DNA of 17,215 nucleotides from UBA6776 sp964636785 (GCA_964636785.1 CAZWVK010000050.1:1-17215); one strand, 5' to 3'. Counted from the first letter of the stretch, positions 7,155 through 15,716 are shown. The notes: generated from the sequence alone by a model not told the origin. Numbers and translations are program-made.

Positions 7155-8561
7155 TTACAGCGCGAAGAGCCGCGCTCTTGCCTCCGTTTTTCGCTTTAAG
7201 GCATACAGATTCCAAAGCATGATTTCTGACTCAGCGACCTCTTGTTCATACGTGATCGCCTCAAACGCTGTGGTTCGCCCCTTTAGATATCTGTCTTTTT
7301 CAGCGTTTAATCTTTGAGTTTGAATTTCAACCAGCTCTTCCGCCTGCTTGATTTGCGTATCCAGATCTTTCAACTCCTCTTTGAGTTTATCCCATGCAAT
7401 TTGGGCCTCTGCTTCAAGGGCGCGCTTTCTCTCAAGAAGAGCTTCGCTGCGCTTTGTTTCTGAGCGAACCATCTTGCGCTCTCGAGAGAGATCAAGACCT
7501 GTCCTATAAACAAGACCAATAGAGTACACCTCATTGTTCTCGATGCTTGCACGATTGATGGCCTCGCCTGTTCGTGGGTCGATGGCGTTTTTTCCATAAT
7601 TCGCTTCGATATTCAATTCGGGTCGAATAGAATCACGAGTCTCTTTCGCTCTCATTTTTTGAGCTTCAGCCTCGTTGCTTAAAGACAAATACTCCAACGG
7701 AACCGGTTTGGAGTTTTCCTCTTCGACCCATGGGATCACCAATTGATCCGTATCACGTGACCCAGACAGATCGCGCACATCCGGCCGCCAATCTGTTCGG
7801 GGAATAAACCGCTCAACCCGTGATAAAGCCTGAGTGATACGCTGCTGAATGGAATTCACTTGAAGTTCACGTCTGGCCAGCAAGGCTTGAGCATTTAAAA
7901 AATCTGTTTTTTCGGCGGCAGCTCGGTTATAGCGAGCCCGCACCCAACGCAAAATCTCTTGGCTGCGTTTGAGATTCTTTTCTTGAAGCTCAGCTTCTTT
8001 GATCGTCAATGCCCAATCCCAATACAGATTTTCAAACTCAATCAGACTTAAAGCCTGGCGCCTAAGAAGCTCCGCAAACTGCTGCTTTTTTTCATAATCC
8101 TCACGCTCATAGCGCAGTCGAGTCGCTGCACCAAAACTGTTTTTCCAAAGATTTTGCGAAAGAGTGAATCTCCACTCGAAGATATCCTGATTGCCTGGCG
8201 GCAAAGAGGGTGTAACCGCTTGCTCTAAACTGGTGCTGAGCTGAAGAAGCGTTCCCGTAGAAAACGGTTTTGCAAGCGTCATATTAAAAAGCTCGCTTTG
8301 CGGCCGAACTCCTGGATTTCGAAACAAAAGCTCCCTAGCCTCTCTGGTGCGATATCCGCTGAGCTCAAACGTGGGCTGTAAAATCACATCACGCGATTCA
8401 AAATCCAGCTTTAAGGCCTCGATATCGTGATCAAATGATTTAAACCCTGGCGTTTTTAAAAACATCTCAAAGGCTTGAGCAAAACCAACAGTGTTTCCTG
8501 AGGTCTCTTGAGCATAAATAGGTGATAAAAACACGGAGAAAGACAAAAATAGAGCGAGCAT
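7155..8561 (-). CDS. TolC-family outer-membrane efflux channel
   Basis: A 468-residue precursor with a signal peptide (MLALFLSFSVFLSPIYA, likely cleaved before QETSG at 18). The mature protein shows the two-repeat structure of outer-membrane efflux proteins. Long alpha-helical stretches rich in Glu, Lys, Arg, Leu and Gln (about 150-245 and 350-465) form the periplasmic tunnel. Strand-like segments such as LFNMTLAKPFSTGTLLQLSTSLEQA and ENNEVYSIGLVYRTGLDLS would form the barrel. Length matches the family. It would link the RND pump encoded just downstream to the outside; the two ORFs are separated by one base. The ATG at 8561 follows AGTGGG, a weak ribosome site. In the 77-base upstream gap, ATTAAAA/TTTTAAT form an AT-rich inverted repeat, and no clear promoter is visible. 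Confidence 0.9.
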   Translation of the reverse strand: MLALFLSFSVFLSPIYAQETSGNTVGFAQAFEMFLKTPGFKSFDHDIEALKLDFESRDVILQPTFELSGYRTREARELLFRNPGVRPQSELFNMTLAKPFSTGTLLQLSTSLEQAVTPSLPPGNQDIFEWRFTLSQNLWKNSFGAATRLRYEREDYEKKQQFAELLRRQALSLIEFENLYWDWALTIKEAELQEKNLKRSQEILRWVRARYNRAAAEKTDFLNAQALLARRELQVNSIQQRITQALSRVERFIPRTDWRPDVRDLSGSRDTDQLVIPWVEEENSKPVPLEYLSLSNEAEAQKMRAKETRDSIRPELNIEANYGKNAIDPRTGEAINRASIENNEVYSIGLVYRTGLDLSRERKMVRSETKRSEALLERKRALEAEAQIAWDKLKEELKDLDTQIKQAEELVEIQTQRLNAEKDRYLKGRTTAFEAITYEQEVAESEIMLWNLYALKRKTEARARLFAL

Positions 8562-8638
8562 CCCACTATGGTGCCTAGTTAAATCGTTTAGGACAATGTG
8601 TTTTAAAGAAATTAAAATTTTTTAATTAGGGACTGGAT

Positions 8639-9031
8639 TTAAGAATGACTTCCATCCGCAAAAAAAGGTGCAACCGTGTCCAAAATCACATCAATATCCA
8701 CAAACGGCTTTTTCAAAAAGCCCTGCGCCTGAAGGGACTTTGATTTCGTATCAATATCACGATCCGCCGTCATAACCACAGTCGGAATTTCGCGAATTCC
8801 CTCTGTCTTCATTTGCACTTTACGAAACTCGTATCCATCCATAACAGGCATCATCAAATCCAGAAGAATCAGATCCGGAAGGGTTTCATCCGAATTTAAA
8901 ATCGCCATGGCTTCTTTGCCATTGCGAGCCGTAGTGATAAAATACCCTTCTTCTTTCAATAGCCTTTCGAGCAAAAGCTGAATTTCGGGAGAATCTTCAA
9001 TAAGAAAGATTTTTTTTCTAATCACGCTCAT
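8639..9031 (-). CDS. Single-domain response regulator (receiver only)
   Basis: The 130 residues form one complete receiver domain and nothing more. The acidic pocket Glu12-Asp13, the phosphoacceptor Asp58 in LLDLMMPVMDG, Thr88 in MTAD and Lys108 in FLKKPF are all present, so it should accept phosphate. There is no DNA-binding or enzymatic output domain, as in CheY- or DivK-like proteins. It must therefore act through a protein partner or as a phosphate relay. Its ATG overlaps the stop of the upstream CheB-CheR-kinase gene by 4 nt (ATGA), which strongly implies co-translation and that this kinase is its partner. The partner assignment is inference from gene order. Confidence 0.93.
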   Translation of the reverse strand: MSVIRKKIFLIEDSPEIQLLLERLLKEEGYFITTARNGKEAMAILNSDETLPDLILLDLMMPVMDGYEFRKVQMKTEGIREIPTVVMTADRDIDTKSKSLQAQGFLKKPFVDIDVILDTVAPFFADGSHS

Positions 9032-12000
9032 TTCTTATTTCCTATATTTTGCGAAAGAGGAAGCTCCACAAGAAATCGAGCCCCTTCTCCTAATTCACTC
9101 TCGACCCAGATTTTTCCAGAATGGTCTTCAATAATACGTCGAACGATATAAAGCCCAAGCCCCAATCCACCAATACTCTTTGAAACTTCCGCTCTCTCAA
9201 ATCTCTCAAAGATCTTCTGGTGAAGCTCTTTCGGAATCCCTGGTCCATTATCCTGTACCGCTATTAAAACCCCATTTGCAACTCTTTTTGCTGAAATTTC
9301 TATGGGTGTCCCGGACGCATACTTGATCGCATTGGTGAGTAAATTCAAGATCACTTGCTCAAGACGTTGGCGATCCCACTCCCCTATAATATTCTTTTCC
9401 AGATCCAAATGAAGCTCACAACCAGCTGATGCGAGCTGTGTGGATGAGCGATCGACCACATCTTCAATCAAATCCGAAAGATTCGTTTCCTCAAAACTGA
9501 GCGTAAAATTTCCCGTATGAATTCGCGAGGTGTCGAGAAGGTCTTCAACCAAAGTCGTTAGGGAATTGATCTGTTTGATTGCAAGATCATAAGATTCCAT
9601 CAAAGACTCCGGATTAAGTATTCCTTTGCCGGATGAAACCGCCCGTTTATTCATTTGAATTTGAAGTTTAAGTGAGGTGAGTGGAGTTTTAAGTTCATGA
9701 GAGGCGACAGATAAAAACTCATCCCTCACTCCCAGAGCCCGGGTGAGCTCTTTTGTGCGCTCCTCAACTCGAAACTCAAGGTCTAGGCGCGCATGACGAA
9801 GTTCGTCCTCCATCCTTTTTCGTTCCGTTAAATCGCGAGTGATTTTTGAAAATCCAACCAGCTTTCCATCACTATCTGTTAGGCTCGTAAAAATGGAGTT
9901 CGCCCAAAAGCGGGAGCCATCCTTTCGGATGCGCCAGCCTTCGTTCTCAAAGCGTCCATATTTCTTGGTCATCTCCAGCTCATAGGAAGGTTTGCCATTT
10001 TTAATATCTTCTTCAGGGTAGAAAATGGACAGATTTTTACCAAGAACCTCTTCGGAGCTATAGCCTTTGACATGCTTTGCCCCCTCATTCCAGCTCTTAA
10101 TAGTTCCATCTGTATCCAATCTGAATATCGCATAATCTTTTACACCCTCTACGAGGATACGGTACTGCTCTTCAGCTTCTTTTCGCTCAGTGAGATCGCG
10201 AGTGATTTTTGAAAATCCAATCAGTCGACCATTTTTGTCAGTGATCCTGGTGATGATCACATTGGCCCAAAATCGCGTTCCATCTTTACGGATGCGCCAA
10301 CCTTCATCTTCAAATCTTCCCACCCGCTTGGCCTCGACCAACTCGCTCTCTGGGAAATGGATTGCTCTTGCAGCTTCAGGATAAAAAACCGAAAAATGTT
10401 TACCTAATATTTCTGACTCTTCATATCCCTTTAAAGCTTTTGCTCCTTCATTCCAGCTGGTCACATGGCCTTCGGGATCCAAAAGAAAAATCGCATAATC
10501 CCTGACTCCAGTGACAAGAAGACGAAAGCGTTCTTCACTCAAAATGAGTTTTTCATTGAGCTGAATCAACTCTGCATTTCTGGTTTCAAGCTCTTCATTG
10601 ACTGTCGTCAGTTCCTCATTGGCACTCTGAAGCTCTTCTCTTCCCGTTTCCATTTCCTCGTTCGCACTTTGAAGTTCTTCATTGGCACTCTGAAGTTCTT
10701 CATTGGCCGAAGTGAGGTCTTCTTGTGCGGATTCGTACCCTTCAGTGAGCGATTGTTGATACTCTCTCATCGCATCTATTTCCTGAAGCAGCTCTCGAAT
10801 ATAAGACTCATCGTATTTTCGACGCGTGGACTTTTTAGCCTCAACCGGCTTTTTGATCTGAGATTGGCCTTCAAATAAAACCAAATACTGACGCTCATCC
10901 AAAGACGCCTGGGGATTGACCGGAATCACTTCAATGTTTACACGATTTCGATCACTTCCTTGAATATAACTGAGACCTTCTTTGCGAATGGTCTCATTAT
11001 TTGCAATTGCTGCCTTTATGGCATGACGAACCCCAACCAAGAGTTCTCGACGAATCATCTTTAAAAGATTGTGATCTGGAGCCCCCGCCGGAAGTTCTAT
11101 AAACGGACCTGTATGTCCTCGCACCTGAAGGATATCGAGATCTCCATTGATCAGCACCCCTGCGGGCGCATAGCGAGACATCACGATCCGATCGAACACC
11201 TTTTGTGAATCCAACGTTGGAAGCGAAGAAGCCGTGCCCTTAGATATTTCAAGACTTCGCTTTAAGTGAAGCCCTTTTGGAAACTTAAATCCCGGTGGCG
11301 ATGCAAGATTGATTTTAGAATAGATCTTATGTGTCTTATCGATAAAACTAAAAAACTTGGTAAATCCTGAAGGAGCTTCGGATCTTCCAAGCCATAGGAT
11401 TCCATCCGAATTCAATGCGTAGTGAAAAAGTGGCACCACATTCTCTTGAAGCTCCGGGGTAAAATAGATCAATAAATTACGACAGGATAGCAAATCAATT
11501 TTTGCAAACGGCGGATTGCTAGTGATGTCATGCTTTGAGAAAATGCAGACTTCGCGAATCGCCTTAATAATTTTATAGCCATCTTTCGTCTTTTCAAAAT
11601 ACTTCTTATTTATTTTATCCGAAATGCCTTTGAGCTGCTTGGATTTATAAATACCAACTCGCGCAAGTTGAACAGCTGTTTCACTGATGTCTGTTCCAAA
11701 AATTTGAATTGGAATATTAAGTTTCTTTGATTCCAGATACTCAAGCAGAGCAATAGCAATCGAATACGGCTCCTCGCCCGTTGAACACGCTGGCACCCAA
11801 ACTCGAATCGGCGCACCGGATTTTCGTGCCTTTATCAGTTTAGGAAAGACTTTTGTGCTTAAAGCTTTAAATGAATCCGGATTTCGAAAAAACTCGGTGA
11901 CATGAATAAACATATCATCTGCAAGCTCCTTAATGGCCGCGGGATTATTCTCCAAGTAATGAACGTACGCGCTTATATTCTCTTGAGCATGACGGCGCAT

Positions 12001-12714
12001 TTGGCGTTGAATCCGTCTCTTAATGGTTGAGGGCTTATAGGTCGAAAAATCAATACTGGTGTGCAAAAGAAGAAGGTGGAAAATGGATTGCAGAGCACCA
12101 TCCGGATCCATATAACCATTTTCCTTTTCGCTGCCGCCTCCAGCAGAAATCCGCACCAGCTCTTTCGCGATCTCTTCCGGAGAAAGTACAAAGTCGACAC
12201 AGCCTGAATCAATAGCACTCAATGGCATAGCATCAAATTTCGCCGTCGCCGGATCCTGCGCAAAAACGGTTCCCCCTTTGATCTTGATCGCCCGCGCTCC
12301 TTCCGTTCCATCTGAGCCCGTTCCCGAAAGGATCACAGCGAAGACATCGCAGATTTCAAGTTTTGTCAGTGAGTGAAAAAAAGTATCAATTGTTTGGACA
12401 CGATTTGTGGCCACTCTTTTTTGCAATTTAAACTTGCCATTAACAACGGTGGCGACTGCATTGGATGGCAAAACATAGATTCGATTCCCCTCAATCTCTC
12501 GGCCATCTGAAATGTCTTCAACGGGGATCGAAGTGTTTCGACTTAGGATGGCAGCCGTTTGACTGGGCATACTCGCATCGAGATGTTGAATGACGACGAA
12601 TGTGTACTTTTGTTGTGAAGGAATAGTGGAGATAAACCGAATCAGCGCGTCGAGTCCACCTGCGGAGGCCCCAATCCCAACGATCGGACATGAAAGCTTT
12701 GTTTTTTTGGCCAA
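9028..12714 (-). CDS. CheB-CheR-PAS-PAS-histidine kinase fusion
   Basis: This 1228-residue protein joins chemotaxis-type modification enzymes to a kinase. Residues 10-190 are a CheB methylesterase with triad Ser17 (GASAGG), His44 and Asp135 (GTGSDG), without the usual receiver. Residues 200-470 are a CheR methyltransferase, with the SAM-binding ACSTGEEPYS at 309-318 and LLSCRNLLIYF at 408-418. A PAS-like region (505-620) and a coiled coil (640-728, repeated SANEELQ) follow. Two very similar PAS domains are at 729-845 and 850-965. The HisKA domain has His1006 in SHELKTPL, and the ATPase domain has Asn1124/1128, DNGPGI and GGLGLGL. No membrane helix is visible, so it is probably cytosolic. Such fusions are a known class often not tied to flagellar chemotaxis. 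The start is TTG. Internal or external methylation targets are unknown. Confidence 0.94.
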   Translation of the reverse strand: MAKKTKLSCPIVGIGASAGGLDALIRFISTIPSQQKYTFVVIQHLDASMPSQTAAILSRNTSIPVEDISDGREIEGNRIYVLPSNAVATVVNGKFKLQKRVATNRVQTIDTFFHSLTKLEICDVFAVILSGTGSDGTEGARAIKIKGGTVFAQDPATAKFDAMPLSAIDSGCVDFVLSPEEIAKELVRISAGGGSEKENGYMDPDGALQSIFHLLLLHTSIDFSTYKPSTIKRRIQRQMRRHAQENISAYVHYLENNPAAIKELADDMFIHVTEFFRNPDSFKALSTKVFPKLIKARKSGAPIRVWVPACSTGEEPYSIAIALLEYLESKKLNIPIQIFGTDISETAVQLARVGIYKSKQLKGISDKINKKYFEKTKDGYKIIKAIREVCIFSKHDITSNPPFAKIDLLSCRNLLIYFTPELQENVVPLFHYALNSDGILWLGRSEAPSGFTKFFSFIDKTHKIYSKINLASPPGFKFPKGLHLKRSLEISKGTASSLPTLDSQKVFDRIVMSRYAPAGVLINGDLDILQVRGHTGPFIELPAGAPDHNLLKMIRRELLVGVRHAIKAAIANNETIRKEGLSYIQGSDRNRVNIEVIPVNPQASLDERQYLVLFEGQSQIKKPVEAKKSTRRKYDESYIRELLQEIDAMREYQQSLTEGYESAQEDLTSANEELQSANEELQSANEEMETGREELQSANEELTTVNEELETRNAELIQLNEKLILSEERFRLLVTGVRDYAIFLLDPEGHVTSWNEGAKALKGYEESEILGKHFSVFYPEAARAIHFPESELVEAKRVGRFEDEGWRIRKDGTRFWANVIITRITDKNGRLIGFSKITRDLTERKEAEEQYRILVEGVKDYAIFRLDTDGTIKSWNEGAKHVKGYSSEEVLGKNLSIFYPEEDIKNGKPSYELEMTKKYGRFENEGWRIRKDGSRFWANSIFTSLTDSDGKLVGFSKITRDLTERKRMEDELRHARLDLEFRVEERTKELTRALGVRDEFLSVASHELKTPLTSLKLQIQMNKRAVSSGKGILNPESLMESYDLAIKQINSLTTLVEDLLDTSRIHTGNFTLSFEETNLSDLIEDVVDRSSTQLASAGCELHLDLEKNIIGEWDRQRLEQVILNLLTNAIKYASGTPIEISAKRVANGVLIAVQDNGPGIPKELHQKIFERFERAEVSKSIGGLGLGLYIVRRIIEDHSGKIWVESELGEGARFLVELPLSQNIGNKK
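10661..10702 (-). repeat. 21-bp tandem repeat encoding a coiled coil
   Basis: Two adjacent 21-base units (10661-10681 and 10682-10702) differ at two positions, and degenerate copies flank them. They encode heptads of the NEELQSA type in the CheB-CheR-kinase fusion. The repeat is in frame, so gain or loss of a unit would change coiled-coil length by exactly one heptad without breaking the gene. Confidence 0.7.
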
Positions 12715-12721
12715 AATGGGT

Positions 12722-12727
12722 CCCCTC
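12722..12727 (-). promoter_or_regulatory. Ribosome binding site supporting a TTG start
   Basis: On the reverse strand GAGGGG lies 7 bases before the TTG at 12714. No ATG or GTG stands at the start of the conserved region: the CheB motif IVGIGASAGG begins only ten residues after the TTG, so a later start would damage the domain. The alternative ATT immediately upstream is less usual. The TTG may lower expression of the fusion. Confidence 0.65.
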
Positions 12728-12768
12728 GGTTTCCTGGCTTTCGGTATATCTAATGTAAGACTCAGAAT

Positions 12769-13857
12769 CTACCTCTTAAGCTCATTAATGGTCTCAATTA
12801 AACGATGCTTTTCAATGGGCTTGGTGAGATAGGCATCAAATCCGGAACGCAAAGCTCTTTCGCGCTCTTCTTTCATGGCATGCGCTGTCAATGCAATAAT
12901 AGGCTGAGTAAACCCACGTCTTCTCAATTCTACAGTTGCCTCAAACCCATCTTTCTTAGGCATCTGGATATCCATCAAAATCAGATCAAACTCACTTCCA
13001 AAAGCCTTTTCCACGCCCTCTTCTCCATTCGAAGCCAAATGAACCTTGATTCCAGCTCGCATGAGGACGTGCTTGATGACAATCTGAATATCAATAGAGT
13101 CATCTACAACTAAGATCGAAAGATTTTGCAAGTTCTCGCTTTTTCCTGAACCGATTTCAGGCTTTGAACTCAGGTCCTCATGATCCTTGAGATCGCTGAT
13201 ATAAAATGCAAACGTGCTCCCTCGCTCGGGCTCACTTCTTTTCAGCCATAGATCCCCGCCAATAACTTGAGCAAGTCTCTTGGACAATGCCAGTCCAAGC
13301 CCCGTGCCACCAAACTTTCTGGTGGTTGAGCTGTCCGCTTGGGAAAAAGGTTCAAAAAGAAGTTTTGCTTGCTCAGGAGTTAGGCCAATCCCTGAATCCG
13401 AGATTTCAAAATTCAAACGGAAAGGCTCGTTGGACTGGGCCGCTTCAGATTTAGATACTCGGATTTCAACTCGGCCATTTTCAGTGAACTTAATGGCATT
13501 TCCAAGAAGATTAACCAGGATCTGACGGAATCGGATCGGATCTGAATGAATGTCTCCAGACAGATTGCCATCCTTAATCACTGTGATTTCTGTATTTCTT
13601 GACTGCGCTCTCATCTTTAAGGTCTCGATCACGTCATCAATGATTTCAAAAATAGAGAATTTAGAAACTTCCAAATCCAATTTGTCTGCTTCCACCTTAG
13701 AGAGATCCAAAATATCTCCAATCAGTTTAGAGAGCTCTTTTGCATTTCGAACAATTCCCTGAATATAACTCAACCGATCCTCTTCGCTGATATCTTTATC
13801 GGCGGAAAGCTCGACAACTGCATCAAGCCTGTGCTGATTCCCCCAGGAATCACTCAT
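12769..13857 (-). CDS. Hybrid histidine kinase remnant: ATPase and receiver, no H-box
   Basis: Residues 28-60 (DRLSYIQG...DILDLSKVEADKL) are the second half of a HisKA dimerisation domain. Residues 105-220 are an HATPase_c domain with Asn116/Asn120, DSGIGL (154-159) and GGTGLGL (183-189). Residues 245-360 are a receiver with Asp252-Asp253, phosphoacceptor Asp296 (LMDIQMP), Thr324 and Lys346. The usual SHExRTPL H-box should lie near residues 1-12, but the sequence there is MSDSWGNQHRLDAVVELS. An in-frame TGA is eight codons upstream, no H-box appears in other frames, and no Shine-Dalgarno sequence precedes the ATG. No sensor domain is present either. It probably cannot autophosphorylate; it may be a decaying gene or a receiver acting with other kinases. 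It lies 54 bases upstream of the CheB-CheR-kinase fusion on the same strand. Confidence 0.88.
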   Translation of the reverse strand: MSDSWGNQHRLDAVVELSADKDISEEDRLSYIQGIVRNAKELSKLIGDILDLSKVEADKLDLEVSKFSIFEIIDDVIETLKMRAQSRNTEITVIKDGNLSGDIHSDPIRFRQILVNLLGNAIKFTENGRVEIRVSKSEAAQSNEPFRLNFEISDSGIGLTPEQAKLLFEPFSQADSSTTRKFGGTGLGLALSKRLAQVIGGDLWLKRSEPERGSTFAFYISDLKDHEDLSSKPEIGSGKSENLQNLSILVVDDSIDIQIVIKHVLMRAGIKVHLASNGEEGVEKAFGSEFDLILMDIQMPKKDGFEATVELRRRGFTQPIIALTAHAMKEERERALRSGFDAYLTKPIEKHRLIETINELKR

Positions 13858-13880
13858 TAATTTGAAAAGGAGATGAGATC

Positions 13881-14381
13881 ATGGAAAATCAAAACTTACT
13901 TTCAGATATCAAAGGATGGGGCGCGGATTTAGATCCAAAGGATCGCCCCGCCTACCCTATGGAAAGAATTCCCGCACGTGATATTGGTGTTCACTGGACT
14001 GAAATTGAACCCCAAGAACAACGGGTTCGGATTTTCCGCTCGATGGAGCGCCCTCACATAACAAGAATTTTTGGATCCACAGTTCCACCTCGAGGGTTAA
14101 GTGGAAAGATTCGCAAAAAAGCCTATGCACTTCCTGAAGCTCATATCAGCCATTGGCTTTTATTATTAATGGCTGATCGTGTGGATATGGTTGAAGGGGT
14201 GATTGAGGATTTAAAGTCCGGTCATATCCCGAACATCTATAAAGAAATGGGACTTAAGGCGGAGTGGAAGCACAACAAGATCGGATTTCTCAAACGAGTT
14301 GTTATCCCAACCGCTCTTATAGGCCTTACTGGCTATATGCTGACTAGGCCACTTTTCAAAAGCCGCCCCACTCACACTTAA
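13881..14381 (+). CDS. Conserved-looking hypothetical protein with C-terminal membrane helix
   Basis: I do not recognise a named domain. The 166-residue protein has a polar N-terminal part with several tryptophans and prolines (IKGWGADLDPKDRPAYPMER, VHWTEIEP, RIFGSTVPPRGLSGKIR), an amphipathic helical middle (HWLLLLMADRVDMVEGVIEDL) and one probable membrane helix at 137-157 (LKRVVIPTALIGLTGYMLTRP), followed by a short basic tail. It has no signal peptide. It is therefore likely a C-tail-anchored inner-membrane protein with most of its mass in the cytoplasm. AAGGAG, 8-9 bases before the ATG, is a good ribosome site. Its start lies 23 bases from the divergent kinase remnant, and its stop overlaps the stop of the convergent MFS gene. 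I have a vague memory of similar proteins in other bacteria, without a function. Confidence 0.85.
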   Translation: MENQNLLSDIKGWGADLDPKDRPAYPMERIPARDIGVHWTEIEPQEQRVRIFRSMERPHITRIFGSTVPPRGLSGKIRKKAYALPEAHISHWLLLLMADRVDMVEGVIEDLKSGHIPNIYKEMGLKAEWKHNKIGFLKRVVIPTALIGLTGYMLTRPLFKSRPTHT

Positions 14382-15655
14382 ATCGATTCATCGCTCAACC
14401 CCTGTGACTGAGTCGTAGGGGTTGCAACTCGTGCAATCATTGGGGTTGTTTCAGGCAAATCCAGATATTCTGTCTTTTTATCAATCGGCATAGGTGCAAC
14501 TCTCACTATTCGATAAACCCCTTCTAAAAATAAAATTCCGTGCGCAAACGAGACCAAAAGAAAAAGATTTGTTCGACCCACTTTTTCTAAAATACTACCT
14601 ATAACCAAAGGCCCCAATACAGAGCCGACACTGCTTGAAACCAAAAGAAGAACACTTAGGTCCACAACAGATACCTTTTTGGCCCAGTCATTCGCATGAG
14701 CCACCGATATCGCATAAACGGGAATAGCGCCCGCTCCAAAAAGCCCAATCAGAAATAATAGAGTGAAGAAATCCAAAGTTTTCGTGTGAGCTCCAATAGT
14801 GATCATCACGGAAACAATGGCGGATAGCGCACTCAAGCACATAATCACCACGCGGCGATCAATTCGATCCGACCAGATTCCAACCGGCCACTGCGAAATC
14901 GCGCCGCCGATCAAATAGCAAGCAACAACAAGTGGTACAAAATGTCCGGGAAGATCCATTCCTAGAACAAAAAGAGGAATCAAAGTCCAGAAAACACCAG
15001 AGACCACTCCAGATAAACCGGCTCCCCAAATGCTTAAAGGCGCCACCTCATGTGTTTTTTTACAAACCTTTAATAAGGTCTCAGGAACTGTGTCAAGAAG
15101 ACTTGGCATTTGAATCTGAGTGAGCGTGATAGGAATCAAAGATAAAAGTAAAAGCAATGCCACAATACTGAGCGTTCCCTCAAAGGATCCAATTCGAAAA
15201 AGGATCAATTGCCCGATCACGGCTCCCGCTAAATCTGTAAGCCTATAGACTGAAATGATCTTCCCACGGTTATGGTCTTCTGAAAATGCACTGATCCAGC
15301 TCTCAATAGAGAGATAAAGTCCAGCCAGGCTAAAACCAGTCAAAAAGCGAAGAGGAATCCAAACGGATGGATAGACAAACAACGACATAACAATTGCAAC
15401 CGCTCCAGCCAGAGCCGCGAAAGCCGCAAAGGTTCGAATATGCCCGACCTGATTCAGGTAGCGTGGCACAAAAAGACATCCCACAATAAATCCAAAAAAA
15501 TAAAGAGAACCTAAAAGACTAATCCCAAACGTTCCAAATCCAAGCTCCACGGCTCGGATGGGCACATACACATTTTGAATGGCATTTCCAATAAGCAGAA
15601 AAAATGCTGATAAATAAAGCGCTCTTAAACCAAACGAAAGACGAAATCTTCTCAT
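14378..15655 (-). CDS. MFS transporter, YcaD-like
   Basis: A 425-residue polytopic protein with about twelve hydrophobic segments in two halves joined by a loop near 190-210. In the first half, IESWISAFSEDHNRGKIISVYRL (about 117-139) resembles the conserved region of YcaD/YfkF-type major facilitator proteins. In the second, QWPVGIWSDRIDRRVVI (about 256-272) is the classical MFS loop motif. The last 40 residues are polar and cytoplasmic. Substrate is unknown. The gene starts 98 bases from the divergent GT-C/TPR gene, so the two share a promoter region. Its stop overlaps by 3 bases that of the convergent hypothetical gene, leaving no room for a separate terminator. Confidence 0.88.
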   Translation of the reverse strand: MRRFRLSFGLRALYLSAFFLLIGNAIQNVYVPIRAVELGFGTFGISLLGSLYFFGFIVGCLFVPRYLNQVGHIRTFAAFAALAGAVAIVMSLFVYPSVWIPLRFLTGFSLAGLYLSIESWISAFSEDHNRGKIISVYRLTDLAGAVIGQLILFRIGSFEGTLSIVALLLLLSLIPITLTQIQMPSLLDTVPETLLKVCKKTHEVAPLSIWGAGLSGVVSGVFWTLIPLFVLGMDLPGHFVPLVVACYLIGGAISQWPVGIWSDRIDRRVVIMCLSALSAIVSVMITIGAHTKTLDFFTLLFLIGLFGAGAIPVYAISVAHANDWAKKVSVVDLSVLLLVSSSVGSVLGPLVIGSILEKVGRTNLFLLVSFAHGILFLEGVYRIVRVAPMPIDKKTEYLDLPETTPMIARVATPTTQSQGLSDESI

Positions 15656-15716
15656 GAATCTTAAACTCTACCTAGCCTTCACTCCTGGGTAAACCCTCAA
15701 AGTTTTAAGACCACAC

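Noticed and set aside
10465..10878. 137-residue + strand ORF
   Set aside because: It is the antisense of the coiled-coil repeat of the CheB-CheR-kinase gene; its repetitive FFIGTLKF pattern comes from the heptad codons.
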